From NCBI GenBank assembly GCA_018669475.1, contig JABHCC010000124.1, positions 101,362 through 165,361 of the forward strand: 64,000 bases of DNA, read 5' to 3'. Of this stretch, positions 37,269 to 44,481 are shown piece by piece. Position 1 is the stretch's first letter; every line of letters begins with the position of its first letter. Source of the stretch: Bacteroidota bacterium. GTDB taxonomy: Bacteria > Bacteroidota > Bacteroidia > Bacteroidales > UBA12481. The notes under the pieces were generated by a model. That model did no database searches, was not told the origin of the DNA, and was given only the letters and a program-made list of their open reading frames with translations. The position numbers and the translations under genes were made by a program.

Positions 37269-37919
37269 ATGAAGAAGCTACAGATCAATAAAATCCCCTC
37301 ATCCATAAGCTCAGAGCTGAACCGCCTGTCAAAATATATGGATGAAGTTTCAGAGAAACATCAAATCAGTATAATGAATTGGCCTGGCTATTCGGATGAG
37401 CCAGAGGTGAGTTTTAAAATTGCCTATACATCGCAGGAGCTGATTATTAAGTACGAGGTAACCGAATACTATGTTATGGCTCAGTATACCGAGTCAAATC
37501 AGAGTGTATTTCAGGATTCGTGTGTAGAGTTTTTTGTAACTCCCATTACTGAGGGGCCATATTACAATTTCGAATTTAATGCAATAGGAACTTGCCTGAT
37601 GCAAACAGGGCTCGCCAGACACGACAGGGAACCAGGAGATAATGATGTAATCAAAAGGATCAGACGACTTCCGTCACTGGGTTTCAAGCCTTTTTCTGAA
37701 CAAAAAGGAAAACAATCATGGAGTCTGCTGATTGCATTACCTCTTGAGATTCTGTTTGGACACCCTGAACCTGATTTAAGCGGAAAAATAATCCGTGCAA
37801 ACTTGTATAAATGTGGTGATAAACTTCGTTATCCACATTACCTGTCATGGAATCCCATAAAAACAGATAGACCTGATTTCCATCGACCCGAATTCTTTGG
37901 GGTTATGGAATTCAATTAG
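37269..37919 (+). CDS. CBM9-like carbohydrate-binding protein
   Basis: A 216-residue protein with no signal peptide, resembling the carbohydrate-binding family 9-like proteins of Bacteroidota: the LIIKYEVTEYYVMAQYTESN strand region (residues 59-78), DSCVEFFVTP, YYNFEFNAIGTC and the C-terminal PHYLSWNPIKTDRPDFHRPEFFGVM region. Role unknown; it may bind a cytoplasmic sugar or sense one. The 88-base gap before it holds only a weak hairpin. It is followed by two hairpins and a new promoter. Confidence 0.8.
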   Translation: MKKLQINKIPSSISSELNRLSKYMDEVSEKHQISIMNWPGYSDEPEVSFKIAYTSQELIIKYEVTEYYVMAQYTESNQSVFQDSCVEFFVTPITEGPYYNFEFNAIGTCLMQTGLARHDREPGDNDVIKRIRRLPSLGFKPFSEQKGKQSWSLLIALPLEILFGHPEPDLSGKIIRANLYKCGDKLRYPHYLSWNPIKTDRPDFHRPEFFGVMEFN

Positions 37920-37942
37920 GATATCTTCTAGCGAAACTTGCT

Positions 37943-37971
37943 GCTTATTCGGGAAGTATTTTCCCGTAAGC
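37943..37971 (+). terminator. Hairpin after the CBM9-like gene
   Basis: CGGGAA-GTATT-TTCCCG with an outer GCTTA/TAAGC stem and a 2-base bulge. No T-run. A second hairpin, CCTGTT...AACAGG, lies at 37986-38008. Together they probably end the transporter-kinase transcript. Confidence 0.4.
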
Positions 37972-38033
37972 ATCATGATATCAAACCTGTTTCTGTTTCT
38001 TCAACAGGAGTATTTTAATGTAAAAATCTAGTC

Positions 38034-38071
38034 ATAGAATAGAACAGAATAGAACAGAATCCGTATCTTTG
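38034..38071 (+). promoter_or_regulatory. Promoter of pfp with 10-bp direct repeats
   Basis: TATCTTTG (38064-38071) ends 5 bases before the ATG at 38077, so the mRNA probably starts at or within a base or two of the start codon. Directly upstream, AGAACAGAAT is repeated twice with a partial third copy (38034-38060), one helical turn apart, where a -33 box or activator site would lie. Confidence 0.5.
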
Positions 38072-38076
38072 CTTCC

Positions 38077-39279
38077 ATGATTAAAGGGAATGCTATTATC
38101 GGACAATCGGGCGGCCCTACTTCAGTCATAAACTCCAGTTTGGCAGGAGTGATTGAAGGTGCTTCCCGGTCAGATGCCATTGAGTCGGTATACGGAATGA
38201 ATTATGGAATTGAAGGTTTTATGCAGGAGAAGATTATTGACCTTCAAAACCAACCCGATTCTGTATTAAAAGGATTGAGAACAACACCTGGTTCAGCACT
38301 TGGCTCATCACGTCATAAAGTGAAGGACGAAGATTTTCCAAAAATTCTGGAAGTATTGCGCAAGTATAACATAAGATATTTCTTTCTGATAGGTGGTAAT
38401 GATACGATGGATACCATTAACAGAGTGGAGCAATACTGCAAAAATGAGGGATACGATCTCATCGGAGTGGGTATACCTAAAACAGTGGATAATGATCTCT
38501 TTGGCACTGATCATACTCCGGGATTTGCCTCAGCTGCACGTAGCAATATCCTCAATGTTAAGCAAGCTGGTATGCTGGCACGTGATATGAAAAAGGTAGA
38601 TCAATTCGTAGTTTATCAAACAATTGGCAGGGATTCAGGATGGCTCGGGGCTGCAACTGCAATGGCAAAGAAGAACGATGATGATGCGCCTCATCTAATC
38701 TATTGTCCGGAATTCGATTTTGATAAAATATCTTTTCTGGAAGATGTGGAAAAGGCCTACAAAAAGTATGGATGGGTTTCAGTTGTTTGTGGTGAGGGAC
38801 TGAAATACGCCAACGGATCAGCAGTAAGTGCTTCAGAAACAAGAGATAAGTTTAATAATACTGAATTTGGTGCTATGGGAGGTGCCAGTGTTGGGCTGAA
38901 TTTACATAGGTTTATTACAGAAAATTTTGGCTTCAGAGGCGAGTTTCAAATTACTGAGTCCTTAATAATGTCTGATATGAGCAGGGCTAGCGAATTGGAT
39001 CTTGAGGAAGCCTGGCAATGTGGTTTAGAGGCAGTAAAAATTGCCGAAGCTCAGGAATCAGGACATATGGTTAGCATTATTAGAATAAGTGATGAGCCAT
39101 ATACAATTGCATTTGGGAAAGCCCTTCTGAAAGATGTAGCAGTAAAGGCAAAGCCCATGCCGATGAAATATTTCAATCATGAAAAAAATTTCGTTGATGA
39201 TTCATTTTATAATTATATGCGTCCATTGGTTTACCCTCTGCCTGATTTTGTTGAACTGGAAAAGAAATATATTAAATAG
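38077..39279 (+). CDS. pfp: 6-phosphofructokinase, probably PPi-dependent
   Basis: A 400-residue phosphofructokinase converting fructose-6-phosphate to fructose-1,6-bisphosphate. N-terminal loop GQSGGPTSVINSS (9-21). The phosphoryl-donor residues are of the pyrophosphate type: GGNDT (106-110), with Asp where ATP enzymes have Gly, and PKTVDND (134-140), with Lys where ATP enzymes have Gly. The MGGASVGLN segment at 268-276 is also present. A fully reversible PPi enzyme would serve both glycolysis and gluconeogenesis. Located with sugar catabolic genes; the deacetylase gene follows 39 bases later. Confidence 0.88.
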   Translation: MIKGNAIIGQSGGPTSVINSSLAGVIEGASRSDAIESVYGMNYGIEGFMQEKIIDLQNQPDSVLKGLRTTPGSALGSSRHKVKDEDFPKILEVLRKYNIRYFFLIGGNDTMDTINRVEQYCKNEGYDLIGVGIPKTVDNDLFGTDHTPGFASAARSNILNVKQAGMLARDMKKVDQFVVYQTIGRDSGWLGAATAMAKKNDDDAPHLIYCPEFDFDKISFLEDVEKAYKKYGWVSVVCGEGLKYANGSAVSASETRDKFNNTEFGAMGGASVGLNLHRFITENFGFRGEFQITESLIMSDMSRASELDLEEAWQCGLEAVKIAEAQESGHMVSIIRISDEPYTIAFGKALLKDVAVKAKPMPMKYFNHEKNFVDDSFYNYMRPLVYPLPDFVELEKKYIK

Positions 39280-39318
39280 ATCTGCAGGACTCGGTCTCCG
39301 ATTAACTCGAAATAAATA

Positions 39319-40083
39319 ATGAAATTCAATAAAGTTGTTGTCTCAATTCATGCACATCCCGATGATACAGAGGCCTGGTGTGCTGGAACATTGAAGCTCC
39401 TGAAAAATAAAGGATATAAAATTGTAATTGTTACTGTCACTGCTGGTGGAATGGGTGGTATTGGTTCAGATGAAGCAAATACCATTGACATCCGCAGAGA
39501 AGAGGCCAGGAAAGCTGCTTCAGTATTAGAGGCAGATTATCATTGTCTTGAAGCCAGAGATGGCTATTTATTCGATACCGAAGAACTCAGACTGGCTATT
39601 ACCTCGCTGCTTCGAAAGTACCAGGCTGGTATTGTTATGACTCATTTGCCCATGGATTATCATGTGGATCACCGTGTTACATGCAATATTGTGGAAGCAG
39701 CAACAATAGTTGCCACTTTGCCAAATGTGCCTATATCAGAACCAGCAATGGAGATAACCCCATTATTGTATCATACGGCACCACTCACACTAACTGATCC
39801 TATCGGAGCGCCCATTGTCCCTCCACACTTTTTTGTGGATGTGAATTCTGTGATGGATACAAAAAGAGAAATGCTACAGTATCACAAATCACAGCAAACC
39901 CTGATGAAAGTGATGCATAAGATGGACGATTTTTTCGGAGTTGTATACCAGGGAAACAAAGACTATGGTACAATGGTAGGTGTTGAATATGCTGAGGTAT
40001 TCTGGCAACATCTGGGAGGCGGCTTCCAAAAAGATCCCGTTGTGCAGGACGAATTGATGGAATTTGTAAGAAAAAATAATTAA
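39319..40083 (+). CDS. PIG-L family deacetylase
   Basis: A 254-residue zinc-dependent N-deacetylase of the PIG-L/LmbE family, with no signal peptide, hence cytoplasmic. Zinc and base motif HAHPDDTE (11-18) and the second motif HVDHR (near 115) are intact. Members remove acetyl groups from N-acetylglucosamine in small molecules, including chitobiose in Thermococcales, mycothiol precursors and bacillithiol. The neighbours (SIS isomerase 23 bases downstream, ROK kinases, phosphofructokinase) point to GlcNAc or a GlcNAc conjugate rather than a thiol cofactor. Confidence 0.88.
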   Translation: MKFNKVVVSIHAHPDDTEAWCAGTLKLLKNKGYKIVIVTVTAGGMGGIGSDEANTIDIRREEARKAASVLEADYHCLEARDGYLFDTEELRLAITSLLRKYQAGIVMTHLPMDYHVDHRVTCNIVEAATIVATLPNVPISEPAMEITPLLYHTAPLTLTDPIGAPIVPPHFFVDVNSVMDTKREMLQYHKSQQTLMKVMHKMDDFFGVVYQGNKDYGTMVGVEYAEVFWQHLGGGFQKDPVVQDELMEFVRKNN

Positions 40084-40106
40084 TACTGAAAGATTAGCTT
40101 CTTATT

Positions 40107-41126
40107 ATGAATAACAGGGAAGGAAAATATTCAAAATTCGCATTAGTGCGCGAGATGCTGGAAACCAGCGAAGTAGTCAGGAAATTTGATGTTTCAAGCA
40201 CTCGTCGATTTGCTGATCGATTAAGCAATTCAAAAGCACTTTTCCTAAGCGGAGAAGGAAGTAGCAGGATCTTTCCAGCTAAAAGAGCAATATATTCTGC
40301 TCTCAAAAATGGAGGCCCGATTAACATTGTGACCGAAGGTTCAACCCAGGCAATGGAATATAAGCTGGATGATTACGCTGTTTTTGGAGCCTCTAATTCA
40401 GGTCAGACTAAAGAAGTTGTTCGTCTGTTTATGAAGATAAAGGAGGAAGGACACCAGGCCTACTTTGGTCTGACAGCAAATGCAAATACCCGTCTTGAGA
40501 AGCTGGCAATTGATACTCATGTGATGAATTGCGGAAAAGAAGATGCAGTTGCTGCAACTAAATCAGTTATTGAACAAGGCCTGTTTTATGATAGTATTGT
40601 TCATCAGCTTGCCGGAAAAGAATTAGAAGGTCTGGATGATTTAGCTGATGCCATTGAAGCTGCTCTGACACTTGAAATTGATCCTGAAATAGTAGAGGTT
40701 CTTCGTAATGCCGATCTAATCTATTTTGCCGGACGAAACACTGGGGTTGTTGAAGAACTTACTCTTAAAACAAACGAAATAACCAGAAAAAAATCAGATT
40801 TCCTTGAAGGAACGTATGCAGTTCACGGAATTGAGGAGGTGATGGATAAAAATGAAGTGGTAATTGTGGTTGATCCTTTCGAGAGTGAGGAAGAAAAATT
40901 CAAGGAATGCCTGGTAGATGGCGTTGGAATGCAAGTGGTAGCCATTTCATCCAGACAAACTTCATTTCCAACGATTCAGATTCCACATGGTGGTGATTAT
41001 AAGGATTATGTTGAATTAGCTGCCGGATGGAATGTTTTAGTTGAGATAGGTATTGCCCTCGGTATTGACCTGGATAAACCTGTAAGAGCTCGCAAGGTGG
41101 GCAATGAGTATTTTGTACAAGAATAG
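40107..41126 (+). CDS. Double-SIS sugar isomerase/deaminase, GlmS-isomerase-like
   Basis: A 339-residue cytoplasmic protein made of two SIS domains, without the glutaminase domain of GlmS. Domain 1: LFLSGEGSSRIFPA and FGASNSGQTKEVV (near 91-103), the phosphosugar loop. Domain 2: LIYFAGRNTGVVEELTLKTNE, then FLEGTYAVHGIEEVM (near 235-249), where GlmS carries its catalytic Glu and His. The C-terminal LGIDLDKPVRARKV matches the GlmS tail motif. Likely acts on a phosphosugar at C1/C2, for example glucosamine-6-phosphate deamination to fructose-6-phosphate. FrlB-like or AgaS-like specificity is possible. Confidence 0.85.
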   Translation: MNNREGKYSKFALVREMLETSEVVRKFDVSSTRRFADRLSNSKALFLSGEGSSRIFPAKRAIYSALKNGGPINIVTEGSTQAMEYKLDDYAVFGASNSGQTKEVVRLFMKIKEEGHQAYFGLTANANTRLEKLAIDTHVMNCGKEDAVAATKSVIEQGLFYDSIVHQLAGKELEGLDDLADAIEAALTLEIDPEIVEVLRNADLIYFAGRNTGVVEELTLKTNEITRKKSDFLEGTYAVHGIEEVMDKNEVVIVVDPFESEEEKFKECLVDGVGMQVVAISSRQTSFPTIQIPHGGDYKDYVELAAGWNVLVEIGIALGIDLDKPVRARKVGNEYFVQE

Positions 41127-41188
41127 TTATCGCTTATTCAGTCGATGTGTATTTATACTGATTGCATAAAAAAAACTTTTATCTTGCA

Positions 41189-41222
41189 CGGAGAATGGAT
41201 TCATTTCATTCTCCGTTTTTTT
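41189..41222 (+). terminator. Strong intrinsic terminator between SIS and ROK genes
   Basis: Perfect 9-bp stem CGGAGAATG / CATTCTCCG, 9-base loop, then seven T. It ends 20 bases before the next ATG. A TATCTTGC box (41180-41187) precedes the stem, so the hairpin may lie in the leader of the ROK gene and act as an attenuator. Confidence 0.85.
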
Positions 41223-41242
41223 GAACCGCAAATAACTAAGCT

Positions 41243-42214
41243 ATGATCAAAGTTTCACTTGGAGTGGATATCGGTGGTACTAACACTGATTTTGCATTTG
41301 TTGACCGGGATGGTAAAATCCTTGTAGAAGATCGTATTTCAACCCGGGCATTTGAAGAGGTTGAGGTATATCTGGGGGCACTGAATGAAAAAGTCAGGCT
41401 GGCCTGTCGACGATTGCCTGGTAAAGCTGAAATTATTGGAATTGGAATTGGGGCTCCAATGGGCAATATTAATAAAGGCACCATTGAGCATTCGGCTGAT
41501 CTGCCCTGGAAAGGGGTCGTTCCTCTGGCCGACCTTATCAGAGCGCATACTGATGTACCTGTTTTGGTAACTAATGATGCAAATGCCGCTGCGGTGGGAG
41601 AAATGGTTTATGGAGGGGCAAAAGGGATGAAAAATTTTGTCGTAATCACTTTGGGTACTGGTTTGGGCAGTGGATTTGTTGTAGATGGCAAATTGTTGTA
41701 CGGACAAGATGGCTTTGCCGGTGAGGTAGGACATACAATACTACGACCAGGACGAACAAACCGGGAATGTGGATGTGGACGACTTGGCTGTTTAGAAACT
41801 TATGTTTCAGCTACAGGTATTACACGCACTTTGTTAAAAATACTTGCTGACTCAATTCAGGAATCAGAATTACGGAATTATAGATTGAATGAATTGACTT
41901 CGCTCCATATTAGTGAAGCAGCTCTCAAAGGGGATAAACTTGCTAAGATGGCATTTGAGCATACCGGTGAAATGCTTGGCGTCAAGCTGGCTGACCTGGT
42001 TGCTCACACAAATCCTGAAGCTATTTTTCTGTTTGGCGGTTTAGCCCTGTCAAAAGGATTGATTTTTGATCCAACTAAACGCCATTTTGAAAAAAACCTC
42101 TTGACTATCTATCGAAATAAAGTCAAACTCCTACCTTCACAACTAAATTCACAAAATGCCGCAGTGTTGGGTGCAAGTGCCCTGGCCTGGGATGCTTTTG
42201 AGAATAATAAATAG
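41243..42214 (+). CDS. ROK family sugar kinase (second copy)
   Basis: A 323-residue ROK kinase. DIGGTN (9-14), catalytic D112 in TNDANAAA, E161-x2-H164 in GEVGHT, and zinc cysteines 176/178/183 in ECGCGRLGCLE are intact. Its middle is nearly the same as the copy at 36224, while the N-terminal 80 residues and the last third differ more, so the substrates may differ (for example glucosamine versus mannose). It follows a terminator and precedes a GH92 mannosidase gene by 26 bases, so mannose is a plausible substrate for this copy. Confidence 0.93.
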   Translation: MIKVSLGVDIGGTNTDFAFVDRDGKILVEDRISTRAFEEVEVYLGALNEKVRLACRRLPGKAEIIGIGIGAPMGNINKGTIEHSADLPWKGVVPLADLIRAHTDVPVLVTNDANAAAVGEMVYGGAKGMKNFVVITLGTGLGSGFVVDGKLLYGQDGFAGEVGHTILRPGRTNRECGCGRLGCLETYVSATGITRTLLKILADSIQESELRNYRLNELTSLHISEAALKGDKLAKMAFEHTGEMLGVKLADLVAHTNPEAIFLFGGLALSKGLIFDPTKRHFEKNLLTIYRNKVKLLPSQLNSQNAAVLGASALAWDAFENNK

Positions 42215-42240
42215 GAGATTGTCATTCAAATACTATCATT

Positions 42241-44454
42241 ATGAGAGCTATTAAATTAACAGCTTTGCTACTTTGTGTCCTGATGGTATCATGTTCAAAC
42301 CAGGAGGACCAGAATTTTACTCAATTTGTGGATCCCTTTATTGGTACTGCTGATCATGGCCATACATTCCCCGGGGCTACAACACCGTTTGGAATGGTGC
42401 AATTGAGCCCGGATAATGGCCGCAGCGGCTGGGACTGGTGCTCAGGTTACAACTGGATAGATTCAACAATAGTTGGGTTTTCACATAAGCACCTGAGTGG
42501 AACTGGAATCGGAGATTTGGCTGATATTTTGTTTTGTCCAACAACAAAGCAATCAGATAATTCAAACTTTGTCCCGGCCAAAGAGTTTGCTCTTCATTAT
42601 AAAAGCTGGTTTTCTCATGAGGAAGAGTCAGCCACTCCCGGATACTATTCTGTAATCCTCCGTGATTGGGATACCCATGAAAATCCAATTGAAGTTGAGC
42701 TAACTGCTACGCCGAGAGTGGGAATCCATAAATATAGTTTTCCCGATGATCAGGAGGCAAATGTAATGATTGACTTAGGTTTTGCAATCAATTGGGATGC
42801 TCCTGCAGAGACCAGGATACTTGTGGTAAACGACACATTAATAAAGGGATACAGGAAATCAAAAGGTTGGTCTGACAATGAACATGTCTATTTTGCCGCA
42901 TCTTTCTCTGAGCCAATCATAGCTCATCAACTATTCAGGGCAGGACTCGAAATAGAAAATGTAAGGAATGTGGAAGGCATGTATACAGAGGCTCTTATCG
43001 GTTTTGGATCTGATGTTAAAGAATTAATTGTGAAAGTGGCTGTTTCACCAAGTAGCCAGAAAGGCGCTCTTCTAAATTTAAATACTGAAGCTCCTCACTG
43101 GAAATTTTCGAAGTATCAAAAGGAAGCTCAACAAGCCTGGAACTGTGAGTTGTCAAAAATTGAAGTGCAAACTAATGATGATGCCTTGAAGAGAACTTTC
43201 TATACAGCTCTATATCACAGTTTTATTGCGCCAAACCTGTTTTCAGATGTGGATGGTTTGTATCGCGGTATCGATAGACAAATTCATCAGGCTGATGACT
43301 GGAATAACTATACAGTTTTTTCCTTGTGGGATACTTTTAGGGCAGCTCATCCTTTGTTTACCCTTTTGCAGAAAGATCTCCTGCCGGATTTTATCAGAGC
43401 CATGTTAGTTCACTATCAGGAGGGAGGCCTGTTGCCAGTCTGGACATTGGAAGGGTGTGAAACGAATTGCATGATTGGTTACCATGCCATTCCAGTAATT
43501 TTGGATGCTGCATTGAAAGGAATAGAGTTTGATTATGAACTGGCCTTCGAAGCTATGAAAGCTTCTGCAATGCAGGATATCAGGGGGAGCAAAGAGTACC
43601 GTGAGTATGGCTATTGTCCGGCCGATCTGGTTAATGAATCTGTATCTATCACCCTGGAATATGCATATGATGACTGGTGCATCGCTCAAATGGCTAAAAA
43701 ACTGGGCAAGATTGATGAATATGAGTATTTCAGTAAGAGAGCCATGAATTATAAGAATGTATTTAATCCGGAAACCGGATTCATGCAGGGTAAATTATCA
43801 GATGGAAGCTGGAAACCTGGATTTAATCCTTTGTACAGCAATCACCGTGATGATGAATATACTGAAGGCAATGCCTGGCAATACATTTGGTTTGTGCCAC
43901 ATGATCCTGATGGTTTGATTGATTTGCTGGGAGGCAAGTCAAACTTTGCCACCAAACTCGATTCCCTATTCAGCCATTCAGGAGAAGTTGAGGGAGAACA
44001 TGCCTCATCCGATATCTCAGGATTAATTGGCCAGTATGCACATGGAAATGAACCCAGCCACCATACGGCCTATTTTTTCAATTTTGTTGACAAGGCTCAG
44101 AAAACCCAGGAACTGATCCACCGAATCAGAAAAGATTTATATTCAGACCAAGTTGATGGTTTATGCGGGAATGAAGATTGTGGACAAATGTCAGCCTGGT
44201 ACGTTTTCAGCGCCATGGGATTTTATCCATTTAATCCGGCAGATGGTAAATATCAATTGGGAACACCGGCATTTGATAAAGTTGTACTGCCTCTGGGTAG
44301 TGATAAAAAATTCACAGTACTGGCAGATAACCTGGCTCCGGATAATTTCTATGTTGAAGAAGTTTATTTGAATGGTGAAAAACTTAATCGTAATTGGATA
44401 AGCCATCAGGAAATCACAGATGGAGGTGAATTGAAATTCATTATGAAAAAATAG
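42241..44454 (+). CDS. GH92 alpha-mannosidase lipoprotein
   Basis: A 737-residue lipoprotein (lipobox Cys18 in LMVSCSN), likely periplasmic or at the cell surface. GH92 enzymes are calcium-dependent exo-alpha-mannosidases acting on N-glycans or yeast mannan. The family pattern begins VDPFIGTADHGHTFPGA (residues 31-47), continues GFSHKHLSGTG and DTFRAAHPLFTL, and ends with GNEPSHHTAYFFN and DGLCGNEDCGQMSAWYVFSA (near 638-657), which carries the catalytic Glu/Asp region. Length is normal. Between a ROK kinase and a TPR protein gene. There is no SusC/SusD pair beside it. Confidence 0.95.
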   Translation: MRAIKLTALLLCVLMVSCSNQEDQNFTQFVDPFIGTADHGHTFPGATTPFGMVQLSPDNGRSGWDWCSGYNWIDSTIVGFSHKHLSGTGIGDLADILFCPTTKQSDNSNFVPAKEFALHYKSWFSHEEESATPGYYSVILRDWDTHENPIEVELTATPRVGIHKYSFPDDQEANVMIDLGFAINWDAPAETRILVVNDTLIKGYRKSKGWSDNEHVYFAASFSEPIIAHQLFRAGLEIENVRNVEGMYTEALIGFGSDVKELIVKVAVSPSSQKGALLNLNTEAPHWKFSKYQKEAQQAWNCELSKIEVQTNDDALKRTFYTALYHSFIAPNLFSDVDGLYRGIDRQIHQADDWNNYTVFSLWDTFRAAHPLFTLLQKDLLPDFIRAMLVHYQEGGLLPVWTLEGCETNCMIGYHAIPVILDAALKGIEFDYELAFEAMKASAMQDIRGSKEYREYGYCPADLVNESVSITLEYAYDDWCIAQMAKKLGKIDEYEYFSKRAMNYKNVFNPETGFMQGKLSDGSWKPGFNPLYSNHRDDEYTEGNAWQYIWFVPHDPDGLIDLLGGKSNFATKLDSLFSHSGEVEGEHASSDISGLIGQYAHGNEPSHHTAYFFNFVDKAQKTQELIHRIRKDLYSDQVDGLCGNEDCGQMSAWYVFSAMGFYPFNPADGKYQLGTPAFDKVVLPLGSDKKFTVLADNLAPDNFYVEEVYLNGEKLNRNWISHQEITDGGELKFIMKK

Positions 44455-44481
44455 CCCGATATTTGCAGTACTACCTGTACT

